DNA of 64,000 nucleotides from Caldicellulosiruptor bescii DSM 6725. Its GTDB lineage: Bacteria > Bacillota > Thermoanaerobacteria > Caldicellulosiruptorales > Caldicellulosiruptoraceae. A program made the translations under genes and the position numbers. Where the stretch lies: positions 576,501 through 640,500 of the forward strand of contig NC_012034.1 of NCBI RefSeq assembly GCF_000022325.1. Direction: 5' to 3'. Below, piece after piece: positions 16,522 to 25,325 of this stretch (position 1 is the stretch's first letter; every line of letters begins with the position of its first letter). The notes under the pieces are model-generated. The model saw nothing but the letters and a program-made list of their open reading frames with translations, was not told the DNA's origin and did no database searches.

Positions 16522-17529
16522 ATGGCATACAGAATTACACTTATTCCTGGCGATGGTATAGGACCAGAGGTTACAGAGGCAGCAAGAAGAGTTTTGGATG
16601 CATCGGGTGTAAAGATAGAGTGGGAAGTTGTGGAAGCTGGCGAAAAGGTTATGCAGGAGTATGGGACGCCACTTCCTGACTATGTTTTGGAAAGTATAAA
16701 GAGAAATAAGGTTGCACTAAAAGGTCCTATTACAACACCTGTTGGGACAGGGTTTAGAAGTGTTAATGTTGCACTCAGACAAGCGTTAAACCTTTATGCA
16801 AATGTAAGACCTGTAAAGTCTTATGAAGGTGTTCCTTCAAGATATACAAATGTGGATTTGATCATTGTAAGAGAAAATACAGAGGACCTTTATGCAGGTA
16901 TTGAATATATGGCTGGCGATGATGCGGCGGTTGGTGTTAAAATAATAACAAGAAAGGCAAGTGAGAGGATTGTCAGGTACGCATTTGAGCTTGCAAGAAG
17001 AGAAAAAAGAAGAAAGGTCACAGCTGTTCATAAAGCAAATATTCAAAAACTTACTGATGGGTTGTTTTTAGAATGTGCAAGAAAGGTAGCGCAGGACTAT
17101 CCAGATATAGAGTTTGAAGATATGATTGTTGATGCAATGAGCATGAAGCTTGTCCAAAGCCCAGAAAACTACGACGTTTTGGTTATGCCAAACATGTACG
17201 GAGATATCCTATCTGACTTGGCGGCAGGGCTTGTGGGAGGTTTGGGAATAGCACCAGGTGCTAACATCGGCGAAGATGGGGCGGTATTTGAGCCAATCCA
17301 CGGCTCTGCACCAAAAAGAGCAGGACAGAACTTGGCAAATCCAACTGCAACTATACTTTCTGGTGTTATGATGCTAAGGTACTTGGGCGAGCTTGAAACA
17401 GCTGATAGAGTTGAAAAGGCGGTGGCTAAAGTTATAAAAGAAGGCAAAGAGGTTACATACGACCTTGGAGGCTCAACAGGTACAAAAGAGTTTGCAGATG
17501 CAGTCATCCGCGAGATGGAAAGGATATAA
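16522..17529 (+). CDS. Isocitrate dehydrogenase, short NAD-IDH-like type
   Basis: Oxidatively decarboxylates isocitrate to 2-oxoglutarate. 335 residues of the isocitrate/isopropylmalate dehydrogenase family: [13 protein letters not shown], the substrate-binding stretch [35 protein letters not shown], and [13 protein letters not shown] with metal-binding aspartates. S-N in FRSVN rather than the LeuB pattern favours isocitrate. The coenzyme loop reads [10 protein letters not shown], neither the D-I of typical NAD enzymes nor the K-Y of E. coli Icd. The frame opens at ATG 16504, but the AGGAGG at 16509-16514 dictates ATG 16522. Followed 28 nt later by the GntR regulator. Confidence 0.88.
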   Translation: MAYRITLIPGDGIGPEVTEAARRVLDASGVKIEWEVVEAGEKVMQEYGTPLPDYVLESIKRNKVALKGPITTPVGTGFRSVNVALRQALNLYANVRPVKSYEGVPSRYTNVDLIIVRENTEDLYAGIEYMAGDDAAVGVKIITRKASERIVRYAFELARREKRRKVTAVHKANIQKLTDGLFLECARKVAQDYPDIEFEDMIVDAMSMKLVQSPENYDVLVMPNMYGDILSDLAAGLVGGLGIAPGANIGEDGAVFEPIHGSAPKRAGQNLANPTATILSGVMMLRYLGELETADRVEKAVAKVIKEGKEVTYDLGGSTGTKEFADAVIREMERI

Positions 17530-17557
17530 AAAATAAAGAGTTTGAAGGTGGTTTTTG

Positions 17558-18253
17558 ATGGTATATAGTTATTCAGATGATAAAGATGCAAGATATTCTC
17601 CCTTATATGAGAAGATTTTTGAAGTGATAAAAGAAAAGATTTTAATGGGAATTTTAAAGCCGGGAGACCCTCTTGTTGAAGTAAAACTTGCTGAAGAACT
17701 TGGAGTTTCTCGAACACCGATAAGAGAAGCTCTGCGCCAGCTTGAACTTGAGGGGCTTGTATATTCTATTCCTCACAAAGGTGCGTTTGTTGCAGGTGTT
17801 ACTGCTCAGGATATAGAAGATATATACACAATCAGGATGCTTTTAGATGGACTTGCTGCGCGCTGGGCTGCCCAGAAGATTACAAAAGATGAAGAAGATG
17901 AGCTTACTGAAATTATAACTCTTATGGAGCTCTATACAAAGAAAAAAGATATTCCAAAGGTGATGAAAACTGATTCGCAGTTTCACCAGCTCATTTACAA
18001 AGCATCGAAGAGCAAACCGCTTGAACATGTTTTATCCACCTTCCATAGCTATATAATAAGGGCAAGAGCAACCTCTTTTGAGACACCAGGAAGGCTTGAG
18101 GAAGCTATGGAGGAACACAAGCTCATATTTGAAGCAATAGTCAGCAGAGACCCTGACAAGGCAGAAGAGTATATGAAACTTCATGTTAAGAACGCAGCAA
18201 AAAATCTAATTGAACAAAAGAAGAGTGAAGAGAGAACAGTAGCAGGGAAGTAA
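17558..18253 (+). CDS. GntR-family (FadR/FCD) transcriptional regulator
   Basis: About 231 residues. N-terminal winged helix-turn-helix: PLYEKIFEVIKEKIL, LKPGDPLVEVKLAEELGVSRTPIREALRQLELEGLV. From about residue 85 an FCD effector domain with the likely metal/ligand residues in DSQFHQLIY, EEHKLIFEAI and MKLHVKNA. FCD regulators commonly sense organic acids. As last gene of the citrate-to-2-oxoglutarate cluster it is the best candidate to bind the GTATAC palindromes ahead of citrate synthase and aconitase (inference). TTG 17555 is an alternative start; ATG 17558 is six bases from GAAGGTGG. Confidence 0.9.
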   Translation: MVYSYSDDKDARYSPLYEKIFEVIKEKILMGILKPGDPLVEVKLAEELGVSRTPIREALRQLELEGLVYSIPHKGAFVAGVTAQDIEDIYTIRMLLDGLAARWAAQKITKDEEDELTEIITLMELYTKKKDIPKVMKTDSQFHQLIYKASKSKPLEHVLSTFHSYIIRARATSFETPGRLEEAMEEHKLIFEAIVSRDPDKAEEYMKLHVKNAAKNLIEQKKSEERTVAGK

Positions 18254-18278
18254 GCATTTTCCCTGCTTATTTTTTTTT
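18241..18278 (+). terminator. Terminator overlapping the GntR stop codon
   Basis: AGCAGGGAA ... TTCCCTGCT, then TATTTTTTTT. The left arm lies within the last GntR codons. Confidence 0.88.
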
Positions 18279-18351
18279 GCAGGTATTAGTCTTTTTTGAA
18301 GGGGGAAGAATACAAAATAAAAAGTAAAAAAGGAGAGAAACTTTTACTATC

Positions 18352-20577
18352 ATGAAGATTGAAAGTATGAAGGTATACAATCACAGAAATATTTACTCAG
18401 ACAAAAAAGTTGTGGTATTAAAGGTAAAAGGAGACATTGAAGAGGCAAGAAACTTTGCAAAGCTTTGCATCCATATTCAAAACCTTATAGGATACAACTT
18501 GGTTGAATACTGGGAATGCTTGAGCGTGGAAGATCATATTGATGTTCTGATTGAACATGACAATCAGATGCTTGTACACAAGGTCATAGAGTTTGCTTTA
18601 GAGTGCATAGAAAAAGGGTTTGAACCTGAACATTTTCCTGACAAGATTTCAAAGTTAAAAAAGCTCACAATTGAGACAGAGCTTTCGCCAAATACAAGAC
18701 TTTTGAAAAATGCCTGTATGAAAAGAGGTATAAAGTTTACAAGGATTGGATATACAGATACATTCATGCTGGGAGAGGGAAAGTATGCGAAGCTTTTTGC
18801 ATCCATTATAAGTGATCATGACTTTAGCAGAGTTAGTCTGTCTGACGACAGGGAACTTTCCCGAAGGTTTTTAAAGCTCAATTCTTTTCCTGTTGTGCCG
18901 TTTGATGTGGTCTTTACATCTGACCAACTGATGGACAGCATAAAAAAACTGGGTTTTCCAGTTTCGATAAAAGGCTGCAGAAAAGACTCTCCAAATATAG
19001 GGAATATCAGAACAAATCAACAGGCGTTGGAAGCATTTGATATGGTAAAAAACCTGGATAGCAGAGTGATAGTTGAAAGATATGTGCCGGGTAAAAGCTA
19101 TAAAATCCTGGTTGTAAATGGGAAAGTTGTGGCAGCTGTTGAAAGAACCTCTCCATACATTGTAGGCGATGGTAAGAGAAGAATTTCAGAACTTTTAGAC
19201 CAAGGTGAGAGAAATAATAAATATATTCAAAAGAATATTTTAAAACAGGGATTTACCTTGGACGATATTTTGCCCAAGGGAATGAAGGTTTTTTTGAAGG
19301 AACCGACCAGTTTTAAAACAGGATGTATAACCACAGATGTTACGGAAAAGATAGCATACGAAAACCAACAACTTTTTATTAAGATTGCAGAAAAGTTTGG
19401 ATATGTAGTGACCATTTTAGACTTTGTTACAGAAGATATTTCGCTGCCATATTCGGTGGTAGGAGGATATGTTGTTGATGTTGAGACAAATTGTGACCTT
19501 CGTATATTTTCGCAGACATGCAACTGCGATATTTTCAATACTATTTTGGATGTATATTTTGAAAAGATGCCCAATCCAACTGTGCCGATAATTGCTGTGT
19601 CAGGGACATATGGAAAAAGCACGATATTGCAAATAATGAAGTACATTTTACAAAGATGCGGTTTGGAAACATCCATTGATAGTGAAATTGAAAATTTCTA
19701 TCTAAGAAATTTTGGGGACTTGTCTGACATAAAACTTGTTGAATTCAATCCAGAAAAGTGTATTGAGGAGATAGAAATAGAACCCGATGTAGGCGTTATT
19801 ACCAATACATTTTCTCAAAATCAAATAGAAAGAAACCTTTTGTTTTCTAAAAGTATTAAGGAAAATGGATATCTAATTTTGAACATCAACGATGCTTATA
19901 AATATCTATACAGTGCAAAAGCCAGATGTAATATTGTATTTACATCTATTTCAAATCATCATCCAGATTTAAAGGCTCATATAGAGATGAAAAGACCCTG
20001 TGTGTATCTTGAAAATGATTTTGTGAAGATTTTCGATGGTCAGCAGTTTTTTTCATTATGCAACATTAAAGAGATTCCGTACTCATATGAAGGCAAACTT
20101 ATGTTTGCAGTTGACAATATTCTCCAGGCAATTGCAGCATTATATTTTTATGGTGTTGACAGCGAGATTATATATAAATTTTTGACTGAGTACAAGAATG
20201 ATTCACATCAAAATCCAGGAAAATTTAATATATTTGATATAAATGGTGTAAAAGTAATTATTGACAGTGTTAGTAAAAAGGAACATATAAAAATTCTTGC
20301 TTTGAGCCTAAGCTCAATAGGAATTAAAAATCTTTATTTTGTATGCGAAAAAGAACAAGAACAAATTCTGGACTTTATAAAAGACAGAAGTAAAATTATA
20401 TGTAAGCATATAGAAAAATTTTCAGATGTAGTTGAAATGGTATCTGAGGGCATAAAGAAGGCAAAAAAGGGAGATGGTGTTTTTATCATTCTGCCAGAAC
20501 CTTTAAATAGAGATGTTACGTTTGAGATAAGAGAGGCACTGGCTAAGAGGAAGAAGAATTTTGTGAACAATGCTTGA
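18352..20577 (+). CDS. Divergent cyanophycin-synthetase-like ligase
   Basis: 741 residues with CphA-like architecture: an N-terminal domain (about 1-150), an ATP-grasp domain (about 155-390; SRRFLKLNSFPVVPF, VIVERYVPGKSYKILVVNGKVVAAVERTSP, VGDGKRRISEL), and a Mur-ligase-like domain from about 410. The Mur P-loop reads GTYGKST instead of the usual GTNGKTT, and the domain is shorter and more divergent than in true CphA (about 870 residues). No cyanophycinase gene is nearby. It may make a related amino-acid polymer or peptide, or be partly inactive. RBS AAGGAGAG sits 15 bases upstream, a long gap. Confidence 0.78.
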   Translation: MKIESMKVYNHRNIYSDKKVVVLKVKGDIEEARNFAKLCIHIQNLIGYNLVEYWECLSVEDHIDVLIEHDNQMLVHKVIEFALECIEKGFEPEHFPDKISKLKKLTIETELSPNTRLLKNACMKRGIKFTRIGYTDTFMLGEGKYAKLFASIISDHDFSRVSLSDDRELSRRFLKLNSFPVVPFDVVFTSDQLMDSIKKLGFPVSIKGCRKDSPNIGNIRTNQQALEAFDMVKNLDSRVIVERYVPGKSYKILVVNGKVVAAVERTSPYIVGDGKRRISELLDQGERNNKYIQKNILKQGFTLDDILPKGMKVFLKEPTSFKTGCITTDVTEKIAYENQQLFIKIAEKFGYVVTILDFVTEDISLPYSVVGGYVVDVETNCDLRIFSQTCNCDIFNTILDVYFEKMPNPTVPIIAVSGTYGKSTILQIMKYILQRCGLETSIDSEIENFYLRNFGDLSDIKLVEFNPEKCIEEIEIEPDVGVITNTFSQNQIERNLLFSKSIKENGYLILNINDAYKYLYSAKARCNIVFTSISNHHPDLKAHIEMKRPCVYLENDFVKIFDGQQFFSLCNIKEIPYSYEGKLMFAVDNILQAIAALYFYGVDSEIIYKFLTEYKNDSHQNPGKFNIFDINGVKVIIDSVSKKEHIKILALSLSSIGIKNLYFVCEKEQEQILDFIKDRSKIICKHIEKFSDVVEMVSEGIKKAKKGDGVFIILPEPLNRDVTFEIREALAKRKKNFVNNA

Positions 20578-20653
20578 AAAACACAATAAAGTTTAGTATC
20601 ATATCCACTATAAGAAGTTTTAAAATTTATGGTGATTAGGAGTTGATTTTGCT

Positions 20654-20941
20654 ATGAGCCTACCACAGGTGTTCAAATATAGAGGGAGAGAAGTTTATAA
20701 AATTAGAAATAACCTTATCCACTATGGAAATCCAGACGACAAATTTGTTGCTGTGTTTGTAGTGCTGGGGACTGAAGAATATAAAGGACACAAGATAGCA
20801 TCACCTATTTCGGTTGAACTTCAGATAAACAATCCAAAGCTCACTGTCAGAGAAAGAGTTGTGAAAAAAGCCGAAGCAGACAATCTTTACAAAGCACTTG
20901 AACTTGCTCATGTATGGCTTGTTCAGGCAAACGGCAAGTAA
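20654..20941 (+). CDS. Small conserved-looking protein of unknown function
   Basis: 95 residues, soluble, no signal or membrane segment. The start MSLPQVFKYRGREVYKIRNN and the centre FVAVFVVLGTEEYKGHKIASPISVELQINN suggest a small beta-rich fold ending in a helix (ADNLYKALELAHVWLVQANGK). I do not recognise the family. It lies 76 nt after the CphA-like gene and ends 10 nt before the SRP RNA promoter. AGGAG lies 11-13 bases ahead of the ATG. Confidence 0.7.
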   Translation: MSLPQVFKYRGREVYKIRNNLIHYGNPDDKFVAVFVVLGTEEYKGHKIASPISVELQINNPKLTVRERVVKKAEADNLYKALELAHVWLVQANGK

Positions 20942-20951
20942 ATTTTGGCAG

Positions 20952-20980
20952 TTGATTTTAGAAGGTTTTAAGAGTATAAT
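20952..20980 (+). promoter_or_regulatory. Promoter of the SRP RNA gene
   Basis: TTGATT (20952-20957), 17-nt spacer, TATAAT (20975-20980). The expected transcription start coincides with the 5' end of the RNA at about 20986. Confidence 0.85.
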
Positions 20981-20985
20981 AGAAT

Positions 20986-21262
20986 TGGCTGTGCTATGAT
21001 GGGGAGGTAGCGGTGCCCTGTAACCCGCAATCCGCTATAGCGGGGTCGAATAGCCAGACTGAGGTATAACCCTTTTGGCATTGAGGGCAGGCCGGGGTGA
21101 GGATGGTTGTGTCCTGCGCAACGCGAGGGCTGTGAACCCCGCCAGGTCCGGAAGGAAGCAACGGTAAGCAGTTTTTCGCGTGTGCCGCAGGGGTGCATAA
21201 CAGGAGCCTGTCGGGTCTGCTATTTCACCAGGAGGGTTATATCGAAGCTGGTTGCACAGCCA
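20986..21262 (+). ncRNA. ffs: Signal recognition particle RNA (large, Alu-containing type)
   Basis: About 277 nt, the long Gram-positive form (scRNA) that binds Ffh and, with its Alu domain, can pause elongation. The 5' end GGCTGTGC (20987-20994) pairs with GCACAGCC at 21254-21261. The Alu-domain stretch GGTGCCCTGTAACCCGC is near the 5' end. The S-domain tip CCAGGTCCGGAAGGAAGCAA, containing the conserved asymmetric loop and GGAA tetraloop, is at about 21143-21162. Short ORFs that cross it are not genes. A T-rich stretch after 21262 may terminate it. Confidence 0.96.
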
Positions 21263-21313
21263 TTTTATTTTTGTCTTTTTCCAGGAATAAAAATCTAAAA
21301 GTAAATAATTTTA

Positions 21314-21342
21314 TTGACAGGTACTTAGATTTAGAATATAAT
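21314..21342 (+). promoter_or_regulatory. Promoter upstream of the 135-residue protein
   Basis: TTGACA (21314-21319), 17-nt spacer, TATAAT (21337-21342): a full consensus promoter just downstream of the SRP RNA and 45 nt before the next start codon. Confidence 0.85.
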
Positions 21343-21387
21343 ATAGAAAAGTATAACAGAGGTTTACAAAGGGAGGATAAGATACAA

Positions 21388-21795
21388 ATGATAGTTCTTG
21401 AAGGACATGAACTTGTGACCTCCCAAGCACTGACAGTTCTAAAACCCTATGTGGGCGAAGCCCATCTTATCTCAAGTATTCTTGTTCTTGCACGCCTTCT
21501 TGAACTTGAGAGGTTTTCTTTTTTTGGTTCTGAAAAGGTTTACCAGCGACTCAAAAAACTTTTTTTCCCAAACGTTTGCGTTGAGTTCTGGCAGGAATCT
21601 CTTGAAGTTGTGTTTATTGATGTTACTACTATAAAAAACAACTTTGTAGATTTAAAACATTTTAAAGCTTGGAGTGAGGCTTTGCATGCAAACAAAAAAA
21701 TCCTGCTCTATGAACTTTTCGCCGAAGGAAGTTTACTTTTTGACTTATGTAGCTTTATTTTAATTTCTGATGAAATATTCAAAGTAGAATCATAG
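21388..21795 (+). CDS. Hypothetical protein, 135 aa
   Basis: The ATG at 21388 follows GGGAGGATAAG and gives a 135-residue soluble protein. The longer open frame reaching back to 21193 runs into the SRP RNA and should be ignored. The sequence begins MIVLEGHELVTSQALTVLKP and is rich in hydrophobic helices (ISSILVLARLLELERFSFF). No known family recognised and no catalytic motif seen. A consensus promoter and a terminator make it a single-gene unit, so it is likely real and expressed. Confidence 0.72.
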   Translation: MIVLEGHELVTSQALTVLKPYVGEAHLISSILVLARLLELERFSFFGSEKVYQRLKKLFFPNVCVEFWQESLEVVFIDVTTIKNNFVDLKHFKAWSEALHANKKILLYELFAEGSLLFDLCSFILISDEIFKVES

Positions 21796-21817
21796 TAAAA
21801 TTGGTCTAAAAAAAAAC

Positions 21818-21846
21818 AAGGGAGATTTTGAAAAGTCTCCCTTTTA
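21818..21846 (+). terminator. Terminator
   Basis: AAGGGAGA / TCTCCCTT stem with a 10-nt loop, then TTAAATTTT, 23 nt after the preceding stop. Confidence 0.85.
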
Positions 21847-21949
21847 AATTTTATGTAAAGTAGAGTATAATAAAAATCAATCCCCCTTCTCAGGGAATAT
21901 ATTATTATATGGGCAAGTGATAAATTTAAACAAAAGGAATGATAAATTG

Positions 21950-23626
21950 ATGAGTTCTCAGTTGGAATTCTGTCTTTATAAGCTTTTTGAAATGGTTGGT
22001 GTTGTTGCAATAAGTGGTATATTTATTGTTTCAGTTTTTTTAGGGAAAGAACTAAAAAATACATTGATTTATAGTTTTGGTAAGATATTTTTATCGCTTG
22101 TTATTTTGAAGTTCTTGTATGTACTAAAATTAGAAAAAGATGTTTTAAACAAAGTTGAAGGGATACAGGCTATTGTTTTTTTAAATATTTTTTTGAAATT
22201 TTTAATAATATATGCGCTTGTATTTTCAGTTTTGTGCCAAGAAAAACTAAAAAAGTTTTTAGAAAAAACTGCAATTTTAATCAATATAGGTATAACAGTA
22301 ATAGTTTTTCTTATGTTTGAAAAAATAAAAAACTCAAGATATTTTGTTTTTCTATATTCTCAAAAAACTGCTACAACTCTTTACATTTTTAGTGAAATAA
22401 TAGTTGCAGTCGGTATTTTGATTTTATTACATTTAAGCTTTACAAACTTTTATTTTAAACAAACAAAAAGTTTTAGAATATTTGTTTTAACATTTGCTGC
22501 AGGTGAGATTTTTTTAGCAATGTTTAAAAGAAAAGGTATTTTGTATACTGAGGCAATTCAAAATGGTGCTTTGCTTTATCTTTTTGTTGCTATATTTCTT
22601 GCAGTTGCAATGCAAAGGTTCAGGTTTTTGCACAGTTTATCAAAATTTAGTACTGAAGTGTTGAAAGAAAGGCTTGACTTACAGAAAAGTTTTGAGCTAC
22701 TTGTAGAGTTTGTATATGAGATGTATTTGAAAGTATTACCACGAATGTGTTTTTATTACTGCCATGAAGATGATAACTACAGGCTTATAGTATTCAAAGA
22801 TGAAAACAAACAAAGTAGTGATATAAGCTCTGGCCTCCAATTAAAGGTAAGTCAGGAACTGTTGCAAATCAATAGAATTAGGACATTTACTATTGATGAA
22901 TTTAAGAGTTTTTTTGAGTGTAGATCTTTAGAATCTTTTGTTTCTGAGATTTTCAAAATTGCTGTGTTTGTTCCTATTTTTATGCATAACAAACTTGTTG
23001 GATTTTTGGTTTGTTATTCGAAACTCAAAGATTTTAATCTTACAGATGAGATAAAAGATGGGCTTACAATCTTTATGAATTTTTCTCAGGCTCTTCTTTT
23101 TCAGATTGAAAGAATTGAAAAAATAAAGAATTTGTCAACAGAAGATGAGCTTACAGGAATATATAACAGAAGATATTTCATGAAAGAGCTTATATTAGAG
23201 TCATTATCTGCAGATAGGTACGAAAACAAGTTTTGTGTAGCTTTCTTTGATATGGATAATTTAAAACTTTTGAACGATTTTTATGGACACAGTGTGGGTG
23301 ACAAAGCTATCAGGATGATAGGGAGGATTATAAGAGACAATATCAGAAAAACAGACATTCCTGCAAGACTTGGTGGAGATGAATTTGCAGTTATATTTAA
23401 AAATTGCAGTAAAGAAGCAATAGAAGATAGAATAAATACAATAAAGCAGCTTATAGAAAAAGAATCTGAACAGCAGCTTCCAAAAAAGATAAAAGTAAGT
23501 TGTGGAATTGCTGTATATCCTGATGATACTACAAGTCTTGATGAACTTTTGAAGATTGCAGACTTGAGAATGTATGAAGAAAAACTAAAAAACAAGGAAG
23601 GTGGTCTTGATGAAAAAACAAGATAA
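21950..23626 (+). CDS. Membrane-bound diguanylate cyclase
   Basis: Makes c-di-GMP from two GTP. Residues 1 to about 230 contain roughly seven or eight hydrophobic segments forming a membrane sensor. A GAF-like region follows at about 240-390. The GGDEF domain starts at about 400 (EDELTGIYNRRYF) with intact active site GGDEF near residue 475 and an inhibitory I-site RxxD (RKTD) five residues upstream, so product feedback is expected. Start choices are GTG 21917, TTG 21947 or ATG 21950; AAAGGA at 21933-21938 favours the last two. It overlaps the next gene by 17 nt. Confidence 0.9.
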   Translation: MSSQLEFCLYKLFEMVGVVAISGIFIVSVFLGKELKNTLIYSFGKIFLSLVILKFLYVLKLEKDVLNKVEGIQAIVFLNIFLKFLIIYALVFSVLCQEKLKKFLEKTAILINIGITVIVFLMFEKIKNSRYFVFLYSQKTATTLYIFSEIIVAVGILILLHLSFTNFYFKQTKSFRIFVLTFAAGEIFLAMFKRKGILYTEAIQNGALLYLFVAIFLAVAMQRFRFLHSLSKFSTEVLKERLDLQKSFELLVEFVYEMYLKVLPRMCFYYCHEDDNYRLIVFKDENKQSSDISSGLQLKVSQELLQINRIRTFTIDEFKSFFECRSLESFVSEIFKIAVFVPIFMHNKLVGFLVCYSKLKDFNLTDEIKDGLTIFMNFSQALLFQIERIEKIKNLSTEDELTGIYNRRYFMKELILESLSADRYENKFCVAFFDMDNLKLLNDFYGHSVGDKAIRMIGRIIRDNIRKTDIPARLGGDEFAVIFKNCSKEAIEDRINTIKQLIEKESEQQLPKKIKVSCGIAVYPDDTTSLDELLKIADLRMYEEKLKNKEGGLDEKTR

Positions 23627-25274
23627 TACAGTAAAAGTCTTTTTTGAAGATGCAAATGTATATGAAGATGTAGAGGTTGGGACAAATCTTTTGAGCTTTG
23701 TTCCAAGGTTTGAAAGTTATTTTAAATCTTCGATAGTTGCAGCAAAGGTAGACAATGAGATTAAAGAACTGAAGTATGTTATTCACAGAGATTGCAAGGT
23801 AAAATTTATTGACATGACCCAAGAAGATGGTATGAGGATTTACAGAAGAAGTCTCATTTTTGTTTTAATTGTTGCAACAAGAATGCTTTTTAAAGAAACT
23901 GTAAATGTTCAGCATTCTCTTTCAAAAGGACTTTATTGTGAGATTGAAAACAGAAAGCTGACAGCTGAAGATATAAATCTTATAAAACAAAAAATGAAAT
24001 GGATAGTAGACCAAGATTTTCAATTTAGAAGAGAAAAGGTTTCAAAAGATGATGCAGTTAAACTTTTTGAAGAAAAAGGCTTTTACGATAAAGCAAGAAC
24101 AATAAAGTTTTCAGAAAACGACTATGTTTACATTTATTACTGTGGGGATTATGTTGATTATTTTTATGGTCATCTTGTGCCCTCTACAGGATATCTAAAA
24201 ATATTTGATCTAATTCAATACCACGACGGTATGGTGCTTTTGTACCCAGACAAGTCAGACCCATTTAAGCTTCAAGAGTTTGTTGAGAACAAGAAACTGT
24301 TTGCAGTATACCATGAGTACAAAAACTGGGGCAAGATACTTGGGGTAAGCAGCATCGGTGAGCTCAATGAGGTGATAGCAAGTGAAAAGATAAGAGAATT
24401 TATAAGAGTCTCAGAAGCTCTACACGAAAAAAAGATAGCATATTTGGCTGACCAGATTTCGCAAAATCCGCTGATAAAAGTTGTTTTGATATCCGGACCT
24501 TCATCATCCGGAAAGACAACCTTTGCACAAAGGCTTTCTATTCAGCTTAAAGTAAATGGAAAAAACCCTGTTTATATAGGGCTTGACGATTATTTCTTTG
24601 AGGATAAAGTGCCACTTGACGAAAATGGCAAGCCTGACTATGAATCGATTGAAGCTATTGATGTTGAGCTTTTTAACAAACAGCTAAAAGATTTGATAGA
24701 TGGCAAAGAGGTTGTTCTGCCACGGTTTAATTTTATAGAAAGAAAGCGAACATTTGAAAGACCAGTCAAGCTTGAAAAGAACGATATAATAATAATTGAA
24801 GGAATACATGGACTAAACAGAAAACTTACTCCAATGATACCTGATGAAAGCAAGTTCAAAATATATGTAAGTGCCTTGACACATTTAAATCTTGACAAAC
24901 ACAATAGAATACAGACAACAGATTATAGAATTTTGAGAAGGATTGTCAGAGATGCCAGAACAAGAGGCGCATCTGCTAAAAGAACAATTTCTATGTGGCC
25001 GTCTGTTAGAAACGGTGAAGAAAAGAATATTTTTCCATACCAGGAGATGGCAGATGCCATGTTCAATTCAGCGCTAATTTATGAGCTGGCTGTGTTAAAG
25101 AAATATGCCGTGCCGCTACTTAGGACAATCACAAGAGAAGATGAGGAATATAGCGAAGCGCAGAGGCTTTTACACTTTTTGAGCTTTATCCTCACAATTG
25201 AGGACGAAAGAGAAATCCCACCACAATCAATCATAAGAGAGTTCATTGGAGGGTCTTGCTTTTATGACTTCTGA
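23610..25274 (+). CDS. TGS/ThrRS-like N-terminus fused to uridine kinase-like domain
   Basis: 555 residues. The first about 190 residues resemble the TGS and SAD editing-type domains of threonyl-tRNA synthetase. The C-terminal part from about 285 is a phosphoribulokinase/uridine kinase P-loop NTPase with Walker A GPSSSGKTT near residue 296, GLDDYFFEDKVPLD, and IIIEGIHGLNRKL. This fusion is known from Firmicutes and Thermotogales as 'uridine kinase'-like protein; its true substrate is unsettled. ATG 23610 follows GGAAGGTGG and overlaps the diguanylate cyclase end, so the two proteins are translationally coupled. Confidence 0.85.
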   Translation: MKKQDNTVKVFFEDANVYEDVEVGTNLLSFVPRFESYFKSSIVAAKVDNEIKELKYVIHRDCKVKFIDMTQEDGMRIYRRSLIFVLIVATRMLFKETVNVQHSLSKGLYCEIENRKLTAEDINLIKQKMKWIVDQDFQFRREKVSKDDAVKLFEEKGFYDKARTIKFSENDYVYIYYCGDYVDYFYGHLVPSTGYLKIFDLIQYHDGMVLLYPDKSDPFKLQEFVENKKLFAVYHEYKNWGKILGVSSIGELNEVIASEKIREFIRVSEALHEKKIAYLADQISQNPLIKVVLISGPSSSGKTTFAQRLSIQLKVNGKNPVYIGLDDYFFEDKVPLDENGKPDYESIEAIDVELFNKQLKDLIDGKEVVLPRFNFIERKRTFERPVKLEKNDIIIIEGIHGLNRKLTPMIPDESKFKIYVSALTHLNLDKHNRIQTTDYRILRRIVRDARTRGASAKRTISMWPSVRNGEEKNIFPYQEMADAMFNSALIYELAVLKKYAVPLLRTITREDEEYSEAQRLLHFLSFILTIEDEREIPPQSIIREFIGGSCFYDF

Positions 25275-25280
25275 AAAAGA

Positions 25281-25325
25281 AAAGGGGCTTTTCAGGAAAT
25301 TTTCCTTCAAGCCCCTTATTTTTTT
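25281..25325 (+). terminator. Terminator, shared by convergent genes
   Basis: AAGGGGCTT ... AAGCCCCTT followed by ATTTTTTT. It lies between the kinase-like gene and the convergent secreted-protein gene. Confidence 0.85.

Noticed and set aside
21107-21387. Open frames crossing the SRP RNA region
   Set aside because: They read through a clear structured RNA gene; the real protein start is ATG 21388 with its own RBS and promoter.
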